Below are positions 1-7,016 of a DNA stretch of 10,981 bases, piece by piece (position 1 is the stretch's first letter; every line of letters starts with the position of its first letter). Made by a program: the position numbers and the translations under genes. This stretch comes from Clostridiales bacterium (lineage in GTDB: Bacteria > Bacillota > Clostridia > Oscillospirales > Oscillospiraceae). The notes under the pieces are model-generated. The model worked only from the letters and a program-made list of their open reading frames with translations. It searched no databases and had not been told where the DNA came from. Where the stretch lies: positions 1 to 10,981 of the forward strand of contig DPCD01000035.1 of NCBI GenBank assembly GCA_003516765.1, given 5' to 3'.

Positions 1-29
1 ACGCCGATTCGCTTGACTGCATTCGTCAT
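1..29 (-). CDS. 5' end of an unidentified gene (partial)
   Basis: On the minus strand an ATG at 29-27 opens a frame reading MTNAVKRIG to the window edge. It is preceded by an AAGGAGA ribosome binding site about six bases upstream and, further up, by a well-formed promoter at 62-90. Only nine residues are visible, so the product cannot be named. The start is credible because promoter, ribosome binding site and ATG are all correctly spaced. Confidence 0.6.
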
Positions 30-61
30 GGAAAAGTCTCCTTTTGATTCAAATTACTTTC

Positions 62-90
62 ACTATACCACACAAAAAAAGAAAAGTAAA
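62..90 (-). promoter_or_regulatory. SigA-type promoter for the leftward gene
   Basis: Read on the minus strand, TTTACT (90-85) and TATAGT (67-62) are separated by 17 bases, and a TG one base before the -10 makes it an extended -10 promoter. It lies about 33 bases upstream of the ATG at 29. The T-rich spacer is typical of low-GC intergenic DNA in an otherwise GC-rich genome. Confidence 0.6.
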
Positions 91-199
91 CACGGAATCA
101 TGAAAAATTTGTGACAGAACCCAAAAGATAGCACAATTCAGGTCTTACGGCTGACGCGGAAAACTTTAGGAAATCTTCATAATTATTCCGCCGGATTTC

Positions 200-208
200 T
201 GGTATAAT
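200..208 (+). promoter_or_regulatory. Extended -10 promoter of the moxR operon
   Basis: TGGTATAAT at 200-208 is a perfect TATAAT with the extended TGn element. There is no good -35 hexamer at 16-18 bases (only AT-rich TAATTA-like sequence), so the extended -10 probably carries recognition. The start of transcription would fall near 215, leaving a leader of about 40 bases before the TTG at 256. It is divergent from the promoter at 62-90, with about 110 bases between the two -35 regions. Confidence 0.6.
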
Positions 209-255
209 AACTAAGATAGAGAACGGAAGCTTACGAAAGACAGGGAGGAAGGGCA

Positions 256-1182
256 TTGAATCAGGCAAGTCAGATTTTAGCGGAGGTCAAGAAGGCGGTC
301 TGCGGCAAGGACCGCGTGCTGATCTGGGTACTTACGGTCATTCTGGCAAAGGGGCACATCCTGCTCGAGGATATTCCCGGCGTCGGCAAGACGACAATGG
401 CGCTGGCGTTTTCCCGCGCACTGGGGCTGGACTACGGGCGCGTACAGTTTACGCCGGACGTGCTGCCGAGCGATATCACGGGCTACAGCATTTTTGATAA
501 GGAATCCGGCACGATGCGCTATCAGCCGGGCGTCATTCTGTGCAACCTCTTTCTTGCGGACGAGCTGAACCGCGCGACGTCGCGCACCCAGTCGGCGCTT
601 CTGGAGGCAATGGAAGAGGGGCAGGTCACGGTCGACGGTGTGAGTCACCGGATTCCGGAGCCGTTCTGCGTCTTTGCAACCCAGAACCCGACAGGCGCTT
701 CCGGCACGCAGCTGCTGCCGGATTCGCAGATGGACCGCTTTACGGTCCGCCTTTCGATCGGCTATCCGGCACCAGCGGACGAGCGCGAGATTCTGCTCAG
801 CCGCCAGAAGGGCAATCCTCTTTTGCAGGTGCGGCAGGTCGTGACGCGCGAGGAGCTTCTTTCCATGCAGCAGGAGGCGGCGAATGTGTACTTAAAGCCG
901 GAGCTGGCGGACTATATTGTCTCGCTCGTCGGCAAAACGAGGCAGGACCCGATGATCGCGCGCGGCGCAAGCCCCCGGGCGACGCTGTCTCTCGGCGCGA
1001 TGGCAAAGTCGGTTGCGTATGTGCAGGGAAGAGACTATGTTCTGCCGAAGGACATTCAGGCGGTTTTCGTCTCGACCTGCGCGCACAGGCTGCTGTTGTC
1101 TGCCGAGGCGGACGCAAAGGGAATGCGCGCGGAAGAGCTGCTGGAAAGTATTCTGAAATCCACGCCTGCGCCGAGAATTTAG
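256..1182 (+). CDS. MoxR-family AAA+ ATPase
   Basis: This 308-residue cytoplasmic ATPase has the complete MoxR set: Walker A GVGKTT at residues 42-47, Walker B LFLADE at 98-103 followed by LNRA, sensor 1 ATQNP at 141-145, the arginine-finger segment DSQMDRF at 156-162, and sensor 2 GASPRA at 237-242. MoxR proteins are thought to act as chaperones that assemble or activate partner proteins encoded beside them, typically DUF58 proteins. The start is a TTG; a strong GGGAGGAAGG site ends three bases before it, with the GGAGG core seven bases away, and no in-frame ATG fits better. It is the first gene of a three-gene operon and its stop lies two bases before the DUF58 start. Family assignment is firm; the client is inferred from neighbours. 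Confidence 0.95.
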   Translation: MNQASQILAEVKKAVCGKDRVLIWVLTVILAKGHILLEDIPGVGKTTMALAFSRALGLDYGRVQFTPDVLPSDITGYSIFDKESGTMRYQPGVILCNLFLADELNRATSRTQSALLEAMEEGQVTVDGVSHRIPEPFCVFATQNPTGASGTQLLPDSQMDRFTVRLSIGYPAPADEREILLSRQKGNPLLQVRQVVTREELLSMQQEAANVYLKPELADYIVSLVGKTRQDPMIARGASPRATLSLGAMAKSVAYVQGRDYVLPKDIQAVFVSTCAHRLLLSAEADAKGMRAEELLESILKSTPAPRI

Positions 1183-1184
1183 CC

Positions 1185-2156
1185 ATGTGCAAAAACAGAC
1201 TGATGTATCTGGCGTCGCTGGCAGGCGTTCTGATTTTTCATACGTATTATACCGGCTGGTTTTCGTGGTATCTTTTGATGCTGACCGTGACGCTGCCGTG
1301 GTTTTCTCTGCTTTGCAGCTTAGCCCCAATGCTGCGTCTGCGGATCTCCGCAGACATGCCGGCGTCGTGTCTCATGGGGCAGAGCGCGCATATCCGGCTG
1401 GCAAATGCGGGCGCGCGGCGCTTATCGCCGCCCTACCGGCTGCAGAGCGTGGTGTATGACTGCATGGGAATGAGCGTCAGCCGTCAGAAAATTTCCCTTT
1501 CCGGTTCTAAAACCGCGCAGCTCGAGCTTGCCACGCATCATGCAGGCGCTTACCGGTGCATGCTGGAAAAAGGGAGCGTGTACGATTATCTGGGGCTGTT
1601 CCGGTTCCCGCTGCGGCTGCCGGAGCTGGGAGAGCTGCTTGTTCTGCCGGAGGATATCCAGCCGATTGATACGCCGAGCCTCACCCAGCTTACGGCAAGG
1701 CGCTACCGCGCAAAGCCTGCCGGCGGTTTTTCCGAGACGCACGAGATGCGCGCCTACCACCCCGGAGACTCCATGCGCGATATCCACTGGAAGCTGTCTG
1801 CGAAGACGGATAGCCTGATTGTCCGCGAGCCGATTGAGCCGGTGCGCGGGCAGGCTGTGTTAAGCTTCGATCTGGCGGGTACGCGCGATGCGGTGGACCG
1901 GACGCTGGGGCTGTTGCAGTGGATGTCCGGCTGGCTTTTGTCACAGGAGCTTTCGCACACGGTCTGCTGGCTGGACCCGGAGAGCTTCGAGCCGCAGACG
2001 GCGCAGATTGCGTCGGCAGAGGACCTGCGTGCGCTTCTGGAACAGCTTCTGCACACGGGTCTCAGGGACGGAACACCGTCCATTGCCAATCGAAGCTTTC
2101 CGGCGGCGGACTGGCGCTATCACATCGGGCAGACGCAGGCGGAGGTGGCAGTATGA
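1185..2156 (+). CDS. DUF58 domain-containing membrane protein
   Basis: This 323-residue protein begins with two hydrophobic segments at about residues 7-48 that should anchor it in the membrane. The DUF58 signature follows at residues 191-207, YHPGDSMRDIHWKLSAK, and continues to R214-E215; this matches the GD..R.I.W..SA..L.VRE pattern of the family. DUF58 proteins have a von Willebrand A-like fold and occur almost always with a MoxR ATPase, which is seen here. The ATG at 1185 lies two bases after the moxR stop without a clear Shine-Dalgarno site, so translation is probably coupled; an ATG at codon 7 is an alternative. The open frame upstream of 1185 overlaps moxR and is not coding. Its stop overlaps the next start as ATGA. 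Confidence 0.93.
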   Translation: MCKNRLMYLASLAGVLIFHTYYTGWFSWYLLMLTVTLPWFSLLCSLAPMLRLRISADMPASCLMGQSAHIRLANAGARRLSPPYRLQSVVYDCMGMSVSRQKISLSGSKTAQLELATHHAGAYRCMLEKGSVYDYLGLFRFPLRLPELGELLVLPEDIQPIDTPSLTQLTARRYRAKPAGGFSETHEMRAYHPGDSMRDIHWKLSAKTDSLIVREPIEPVRGQAVLSFDLAGTRDAVDRTLGLLQWMSGWLLSQELSHTVCWLDPESFEPQTAQIASAEDLRALLEQLLHTGLRDGTPSIANRSFPAADWRYHIGQTQAEVAV

Positions 2157-4342
2157 TTGCGGAAAAGCAGAGCCTTCGTGCGGCGCTTGCCGCAGCAATC
2201 TGCGCGTTCGGCGTGAGCTTCGGCGCGGTCTTCTGCCCGGTGAGCGCATTCGGTCTGCCGGTTGACAACTGGGCGCTGCTGCTGGTGTGTCTGGCGGCGT
2301 CGATTGTGTTTTCGGTGATTTTTGCCGTCTTCCGCCCGGTTTACGGCTTTGGTGCAGCGGCTGTCGCTGCCGGTGCGTTTGCGTGGTTCTTTCACGGGGA
2401 AGCCTTGCTGAGCGCTATGGGGCTGCTCGGCGGGATTCTGGAAGAATATGTGCAGGCGTTTCATTTTTCGATGCCGCAGGCGCTGGCAGACGCAGCGGAA
2501 AGCGGCGCGGACGCGACAATGGCGCTCGGTATCTTGGCGGCGCTGCTGGCGCTCTGCACGGTCTGGACGGTTCTTTCGCGCGGGTCGCTGCTGGGCGTGT
2601 TTTTAGCGAGTCTGCCGTTTCTCGTCGTGTGCCTTGTGATTCTGCAGACCGAGCCGGCGACGCTTCCAATGCTGACGCTCACAGGCTCTTTGACGCTGCT
2701 GGTCCTGACGCAGAAGCTGCGCTTTGATACCACGCAGTCCGGACACCGGCTGACGCTGCACCTGATGGTTCCGGTTGCAATTCTGCTGGCTGCGCTGGCG
2801 CTGCTTTTTCCGCGATACGGCTATGAGCGTTCCACTTGGTCCAAAAGTCTCTCGCCCATGGTCAGCCGGACGGCGGAAAAGCTCACGATCTTCCGCAGAA
2901 ACGCCGCGACCGGACAGGTGGAATTCGTCTCGCCCTTTACCCCGAGCACACTCGGCAGATGGGTCTGGGATTCGAACGTGTCGAGCGTGAACCTGAAGCG
3001 CGTCGGTCCGCAGCGAAAGACCGGTCGGCGTGTGATGCAGGTCTACAGCGACGTGCTGTACAGCAATCGTCTGCGCGCGGACTCTCTGGCGGTTTACGAA
3101 AACAGCAGCTGGCGGGCACTGACGGACGAGGATTATGCGGACTCCGGCGTCAGCCCCGGCGTGCTGCTTGCGCCGGATGTGCAGACGCTCGGTTACGGAA
3201 CACCGGTCCGGATTACCATCCGCACGGATATGAAATCGTCGATCTTCTATGTGCCGTACCGCCCGTTTGCCGCGCCGGAGGACGGAGAGGTCGTCTATGA
3301 TGCCTACATCAAAAACCCGAGTCAGCTGACGGAATATACGATCGAAACCGCATTTGTCGAGGAAACGGCGGACCGGAACGCGCAGTATGAACGGTTTGTT
3401 CATCGGACCTATACGCAGCTGCCGGACGATATCCGCCCGGACCTGCAGGCAATTGTCTCCGGGATTGACGGCGCGGACGCTTCCGACACCAAAACGGCTG
3501 CGCGCGCAATTGCAAAATATGTTTCCAAATCCAAGACCTACAGCCTCGACACGCCCCGCGCGCCGGAGGGCGAGGATTTTGCGCTCTGGTTTCTGCGCGA
3601 GAGCGACACCGGCTACTGTGTCCATTTCGCCACGGCAACGGCGCTGCTGCTTCGTGCGGCCAATATTCCGTCGCGCTATGTGACGGGCTATCAGCTCAAG
3701 GTCGACGCCGGACAGTGGACCGACGTGTCGGAGGACGACGCGCATGCGTGGGTGGAATATTATATTGACGGCATGGGCTGGCAGATCATGGACGCGACGC
3801 CTGCGGAGGTTCTGAACACACAGACGCAGGACCAGCCGCAGCAGGAGCAGCCGCAGAGTCCGTCGACCGGTGAAGAAAAGACGAACACGCAGGACACCAA
3901 TCAGCCGGAAACCGCAGCGCCGGAGCCTTCACAGAGTGACCCGGAGCCGCAGAACGAAGCGCCTGAAAAAACGACTGGCGCTGCGGCGCTGCATGTCGTA
4001 TGGAGCGTTCTTTTCGCGCTGCTTGCACTCTGCGTTTGGCAGCTGCTGCTTCTGAGTCTGCGGAAAGCCGCGATGCAGACAGGCTCCAATAACAAGCGTG
4101 CGGTTGCGTACTGGCGGCATATCGAATTTTTATGTAAACTTGATAAATCGGAACCGCCCGAAGAGCTTCGGGAACTGGCGCTCAAGGCGCGCTTCAGCCA
4201 ACACAAGCTCGATGGCAGCGAACTGGAACTGCTTCAAAGCTTTTCCGGGCAGAAGACGCAGCAGCTTCTTGCAGATTCCGACTGGCTGAAACGCTTCTGG
4301 CTGCGCGCGGGGCTCGCGCTGCATCCGGAAATCCGGCGATAA
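2153..4342 (+). CDS. Membrane-anchored transglutaminase-like protein (TgpA-type)
   Basis: This 729-residue protein has six or seven membrane segments in its first ~225 residues, an extracytoplasmic region, and a transglutaminase-like core. The catalytic triad is visible as C489 (DTGYCVHFATA), H531 (DDAHAWVEYY) and D547 (MDATP). A Gln/Pro/Glu-rich linker runs from about 555 to 609. A final membrane helix lies at about 613-636, followed by a charged C-terminal domain of ~90 residues, probably cytoplasmic and DUF4129-like in position. The family acts on the outer face of the membrane as a papain-like transferase or protease; the substrate is unknown. GGAGGT six bases before the ATG at 2153 fixes the start, and ATGA overlap with the DUF58 gene shows translational coupling. 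MoxR, DUF58 and this protein form a conserved functional unit; the joint role is not established in Clostridia. Confidence 0.92.
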   Translation: MIAEKQSLRAALAAAICAFGVSFGAVFCPVSAFGLPVDNWALLLVCLAASIVFSVIFAVFRPVYGFGAAAVAAGAFAWFFHGEALLSAMGLLGGILEEYVQAFHFSMPQALADAAESGADATMALGILAALLALCTVWTVLSRGSLLGVFLASLPFLVVCLVILQTEPATLPMLTLTGSLTLLVLTQKLRFDTTQSGHRLTLHLMVPVAILLAALALLFPRYGYERSTWSKSLSPMVSRTAEKLTIFRRNAATGQVEFVSPFTPSTLGRWVWDSNVSSVNLKRVGPQRKTGRRVMQVYSDVLYSNRLRADSLAVYENSSWRALTDEDYADSGVSPGVLLAPDVQTLGYGTPVRITIRTDMKSSIFYVPYRPFAAPEDGEVVYDAYIKNPSQLTEYTIETAFVEETADRNAQYERFVHRTYTQLPDDIRPDLQAIVSGIDGADASDTKTAARAIAKYVSKSKTYSLDTPRAPEGEDFALWFLRESDTGYCVHFATATALLLRAANIPSRYVTGYQLKVDAGQWTDVSEDDAHAWVEYYIDGMGWQIMDATPAEVLNTQTQDQPQQEQPQSPSTGEEKTNTQDTNQPETAAPEPSQSDPEPQNEAPEKTTGAAALHVVWSVLFALLALCVWQLLLLSLRKAAMQTGSNNKRAVAYWRHIEFLCKLDKSEPPEELRELALKARFSQHKLDGSELELLQSFSGQKTQQLLADSDWLKRFWLRAGLALHPEIRR

Positions 4343-4347
4343 AACAC

Positions 4348-4386
4348 GCGCCGGTGTGCCGCAGAACGCAAATGACACACCGGCGC
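4348..4386. terminator. 11-bp inverted repeat after the moxR operon
   Basis: Two perfect 11-base arms (GCGCCGGTGTG at 4348-4358 and its complement at 4376-4386) flank a 17-base loop, six bases after the operon's stop codon. No T run follows on the plus strand, so it is not a canonical intrinsic terminator in that direction; on the minus strand it is followed by GTGTTTTAT. It may slow transcription or protect the 3' end of the operon mRNA. The tRNA promoter begins eight bases after it. Confidence 0.5.
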
Positions 4387-4393
4387 GGCGCGC

Positions 4394-4422
4394 TTGACAA
4401 GCGCAAAAAAGCATTGTACAAT
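4394..4422 (+). promoter_or_regulatory. Promoter of tRNA-Arg
   Basis: A consensus TTGACA at 4394-4399 and TACAAT at 4417-4422 are separated by exactly 17 bases, with a TG directly before the -10. The predicted start, near 4429, lies just before the mature tRNA 5' end at 4435. This is a strong SigA-type promoter, as expected for a single stable-RNA gene. Confidence 0.85.
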
Positions 4423-4434
4423 ACACAGGCAAAT

Positions 4435-4510
4435 GCCCCAGTAGCTCAGGGGATAGAGCATTCGCCTCCTAAGCGAAGGGTCGGACGTTCGAATCGTCTC
4501 TGGGGTGCCA
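4435..4510 (+). tRNA. tRNA-Arg (anticodon CCT)
   Basis: The 76-base gene folds as a cloverleaf. The acceptor stem GCCCCAG pairs with CTGGGGT (one G-T wobble), followed by discriminator G and an encoded CCA. The D arm carries AGCTCAGGGGATAGAGC. The anticodon stem TTCGC/GCGAA encloses the loop CTCCTAA with anticodon CCT, which reads AGG. The T arm contains GTTCGAATC. It is a single-gene transcription unit with its own promoter and terminator. tRNA genes are common integration sites, and the DNA directly downstream is a degraded methyltransferase gene; no repeat of the tRNA 3' end is visible elsewhere in the window. Confidence 0.97.
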
Positions 4511-4517
4511 GACAAAC

Positions 4518-4548
4518 GCGGAAGAAGTAACATTCTTCCGCTTTTTTT
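4518..4548 (+). terminator. Intrinsic terminator of tRNA-Arg
   Basis: Nine-base arms GCGGAAGAA (4518-4526) and TTCTTCCGC (4533-4541) enclose a six-base loop and are followed directly by seven Ts (4542-4548). This is a textbook intrinsic terminator, eight bases after the CCA end. Confidence 0.93.
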
Positions 4549-4594
4549 GAATCACAGGAAAGCGCAAGAGAAAGAAACGAATGAGGAAAATTAA

Positions 4595-5221
4595 ATGAAT
4601 GTGATCAGCTTGTTCAGCGGCTGCGGCGGTCTGGACCTCGGATTTGAGAGAGCAGGGTTTGATATACCGGTAGCAAATGAATATGACCCGACGATTTTTG
4701 AAACGTTCAAGGTGAACCATCCCAGAACCCATCTGATTGAAGGCGATATTCGAAAGGTAACGAAGAAAGACATTGCGCAATTTCTTTCCGGAGACGTGGA
4801 TGGTATCATCGGAGGACCTCCTTGTCAGTCCTGGTCTGAGGCCGGCGCTCTGAGAGGAATTGAAGATGGCAGAGGGCAGCTTTTCTTCGATTACATTCGT
4901 ATCTTGAAGGAATTTCGTCCCGGGTTCTTTTTAGCCGAGGAGGCAGGGTACGATGTTTCTTTGACGATGGTCAACGCGAAAAATTATGGCGTTGCGGAGG
5001 AACGGAAACGTGTTTTTTACATCGGATTCAGAAACGATCTGCACATCGATTTCGTATTTCCGAAGGGCTCAACCGAAGACGACGAGAAGAAGCTGACATT
5101 GCGGGACATCATTTGGGATCTGCAGGAAACCGCAGTTCCTGCCGGACCGAAAAACTACCACAATCCGGAAGCAATCAACAACAACGAGTATTTTACCGGC
5201 GCGTATTCTCCGATTTTCATG
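4595..5221 (+). pseudogene. DNA (cytosine-5-)-methyltransferase remnant
   Basis: The frame opens at an ATG with GAGG eight bases upstream. It shows C5-methyltransferase motif I (SLFSGCGGLDLGFE, residues 5-18), motif IV with catalytic C77 (GGPPCQSWS, 73-81) and motif VIII-like EERKRVFYIGF. Two parts are missing. After residue 115 (FFLAE) it jumps directly to EAGYDVSLT, removing roughly 25 residues that include the ENV motif VI, whose glutamate is needed for catalysis. After NNNEYFTGAYSPIFM (around 5219-5221) the family sequence stops: the usual SRNR.RSWDE segment, target-recognition domain and motifs IX-X are absent and the frame enters unrelated sequence. The gene looks more AT-rich than its neighbours, fitting horizontal transfer. 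It cannot be an active methyltransferase. No partner restriction enzyme is visible. Confidence 0.85.
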
Positions 5222-5615
5222 TGTCCCCGGAGTATGAGCCGTCCAACGCGGCAAAGAAGCTTCTTGCAGAGCACAAGCTCGGCAAGAAGACCGGTCAGTG
5301 CTTTACTACACATGGCCGGAAAAAGGTCGCCCCGTGATCGACGAGAGCCTGTATACCGGCAAGTATAACCCCGACATTCCGAACTTCATCCAAGCAAATG
5401 AGGCATGCAAGCTTCTGGAAGAGGGCGTCTGCTCGCTGGAAGAGTGCGACACCGCCATGGAGCTCGGATACAACATGGAAGGTCCGATTCATTACATCCA
5501 GAGATTTGAGCCGCAGCAGATCGCAGACGCGCTGAACGCGGTTGCCGATCACTTCGGCAAGGAAATTTTCAGACCCGTTGCTACCATTACCACGGGCGCA
5601 TATAAAAGAGGCTGA
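5209..5615 (+). pseudogene. 3-hydroxyacyl-CoA dehydrogenase, C-terminal remnant with frameshift
   Basis: Two adjacent frames together read as the C-terminal part of a 3-hydroxyacyl-CoA dehydrogenase. The first (about 5209-5304) gives VSPEYEPSNAAKKLL then LGKKTGQCF, matching the LGRKTGKGFY signature between the two C-terminal domains. The second (5307-5615) continues YTWPEKGRPVID, then a second C-terminal domain with NEACKLLEEGV and AMELGYNMEGPI. The frames differ by one base lost or two gained at 5305-5306. The NAD-binding domain and first half are absent; the sequence begins within a few bases of the methyltransferase breakpoint and overlaps it out of frame. In life this enzyme oxidises 3-hydroxyacyl-CoA in beta-oxidation or butyrate formation. 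No start signal precedes it, so it should be inactive. A short downstream ORF starting at 5298 (ATG) is only the shifted part. Confidence 0.7.
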
Positions 5616-5623
5616 CGCAATGC

Positions 5624-5659
5624 GGCGCAATTCAATTGAAACTCAATTGCGCCCATTTT
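5624..5659 (+). terminator. Possible terminator before glycerate kinase
   Basis: Arms GGCGCAATT (5624-5632) and AATTGCGCC (5645-5653) enclose a 12-base loop and are followed by CATTTT. The hairpin sits just after the stop of the dehydrogenase remnant at 5613-5615. The T run is short, so termination may be weak. The loop carries the palindrome TCAATTGA, and CAATTG occurs twice, so an operator function is also possible. Confidence 0.5.
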
Positions 5660-5700
5660 CGCTGCAAACTGCCGTCCGCTTCTGAAAAGAGGAGAACAGT

Positions 5701-6828
5701 ATGAAAAAGTGTATTATCATTCCGGATTCGTTCAAGGGAACCATGTCTGCGCTGGAGTTCTGCCAGATTGCCGAGAAGACGGTCAAGCGCCATATGCCCG
5801 GCTGCGAGGTGCTGACCATTCCGGTGGCAGACGGCGGAGAGGGAACGGTCGACTGCTTCGTCTGCGCGCTGGGCGCGGAGAAAATCAAGCGCAGCGTCTG
5901 CGGTCCGTGGCAGGAAAACGTCTCTGCCGCCTACTGCGTTAAGGACGGCACCGCGTTCATTGAAATGGCGCAGGCGGCTGGTCTTCCGATGGTCGGCGAG
6001 CACAAAAACCCTGCGAAGACGACGACCTTCGGTGTCGGCAGCCTGATTCGCGATGCCGTGGAGCAGGGCTGCAAAAACATCGTCATCGGTCTCGGCGGCA
6101 GCTGCACCAACGACGCCGGCGCCGGCGCTGCCGCAGCGCTCGGAACGAAGTTCTATAACGAGAAGGGCGAAAGCTTTGTGCCGACCGGAGACACGCTCGA
6201 ACAGATTGTGTCCTACGATACGGCAGAAACTGAGCGCCTTCTTTCCGGCTGCACCGTCACTGCCATGTGCGACATCGACAACCCGATGTACGGCGCGCAG
6301 GGCGCGGCGGCAATCTTTGCGCCCCAGAAGGGCGCGGATGGAGAAATGGTCGCGCTTCTGGACCGGAATCTCGTCCATCTCGGAAATCTCATGCAGCAGA
6401 AAACCGGGGCAGATATTGCAAACATGCCGGGCGCTGGCGCTGCGGGCGCATTCGGCGCAGGCATCGTCGCGTTTCTGGGCGGCAAGCTCCAGTCCGGCAT
6501 TGAGACAGTCCTCGAGTGCGTCCGGTTTGACGAGCTGCTTGAGGGCGCTGACATGGTCTTCACCGGCGAGGGGCAGATGGACAGCCAGAGCCTGCACGGC
6601 AAGGCGGTCATCGGCATCGCGGGAAGAGCCGCGAAGAAGCATGTTCCGGTCACGGTCATCGTCGGCTCCGTCGGAGACGGCGCAGAGGGCGGCTATGAGA
6701 TGGGTGTGAGCGCCATTTTCAGCATCAACCGCCGCGCCGAGAGCTTTGATATCTCTCGCGGCAAGACCAGACAGAACTTTGAAGCAACCATGGACGCAAT
6801 TGTGCGCCTTTTGGCACTGAAAGCGTAA
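5701..6828 (+). CDS. garK: Glycerate kinase (GarK/GlxK family)
   Basis: The 375-residue protein is full length for the type I glycerate kinase family (about 375-385 residues) and phosphorylates D-glycerate, in E. coli GarK to 2-phosphoglycerate, feeding glycolysis in the cytoplasm. Visible family motifs are PDSFKG at residues 8-13, ADGGEGT at 43-49, the glycine-rich GLGGSCTNDAGAGAAAALG from 130, and FTGEGQMDSQ from 287. A GAGGAG site eight bases before the ATG supports the start. Directly downstream is the beginning of a CdaR-type regulator, the usual activator of glycerate and sugar-diacid genes, which agrees with the assignment. No clear promoter was found in the 85 bases upstream. Whether the product is 2- or 3-phosphoglycerate cannot be read from sequence. 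Confidence 0.93.
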   Translation: MKKCIIIPDSFKGTMSALEFCQIAEKTVKRHMPGCEVLTIPVADGGEGTVDCFVCALGAEKIKRSVCGPWQENVSAAYCVKDGTAFIEMAQAAGLPMVGEHKNPAKTTTFGVGSLIRDAVEQGCKNIVIGLGGSCTNDAGAGAAAALGTKFYNEKGESFVPTGDTLEQIVSYDTAETERLLSGCTVTAMCDIDNPMYGAQGAAAIFAPQKGADGEMVALLDRNLVHLGNLMQQKTGADIANMPGAGAAGAFGAGIVAFLGGKLQSGIETVLECVRFDELLEGADMVFTGEGQMDSQSLHGKAVIGIAGRAAKKHVPVTVIVGSVGDGAEGGYEMGVSAIFSINRRAESFDISRGKTRQNFEATMDAIVRLLALKA

Positions 6829-6845
6829 GAAAGGGGGAGACGGCA

Positions 6846-7016
6846 ATGGACCAGATCAGCCCGGGGCTGCAAAGTGCGCTCGCTTCCTGGGTCAACACGA
6901 AGAACATGCAGCCCATCGTCGATAAGATCACGCCCTTGATCTGGACGGATATCAACATCGTCAATGCCGACAGCATCATTGTCGCCTCGTCAAAGCCGTA
7001 TCGCATCGGAAAGTAG
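6846..7016 (+). pseudogene. CdaR-type sugar-diacid regulator, N-terminal remnant
   Basis: A 56-codon frame starts at an ATG six bases after a strong GGGGGAG site and 17 bases after garK, as a second gene of its operon would. Its final part, ITPLIWTDINIVNADSIIV then RIGK, resembles the start of the sugar-diacid recognition domain of E. coli CdaR, where DTNINVMDARGRIIGSGD is followed by ERIGELHEGA. The match stops after RIG and a stop codon follows one residue later. The remaining ~320 residues, including the C-terminal DNA-binding domain, are missing. The point of loss coincides with the 3' end of an opposite-strand gene remnant at 7013. The peptide may still be translated, but cannot bind DNA. 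The CdaR match is from memory of the family, supported by the garK context. Confidence 0.65.

Noticed and set aside
156..191. Inverted repeat GCGGAA/TTCCGC upstream of the moxR -10
   Set aside because: Only six base pairs with a 24-base spacing; not enough to call an operator.
540..1184. N-terminal extension of the DUF58 frame
   Set aside because: It overlaps moxR in another frame and reads as low-complexity Gly/Arg/Ala sequence; the protein-like part starts at 1185.
2603..3745. 380-codon open frame on the minus strand
   Set aside because: Antisense shadow of the transglutaminase-like gene, Arg/His-rich without domain features or a ribosome binding site.
4595..5221. A restriction-modification or defence system
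   Set aside because: Only a damaged methyltransferase is present; no endonuclease, specificity subunit or other defence gene adjoins it.
5632..6846. 404-codon open frame on the minus strand
   Set aside because: It lies wholly antisense to the intact glycerate kinase gene; long antisense frames arise from GC-rich third positions. It has no recognisable motif.
6725..7012. C-terminal continuation of the flavodoxin-like frame
   Set aside because: It is antisense to the cdaR remnant and the end of garK and no longer resembles a flavodoxin after SADY.
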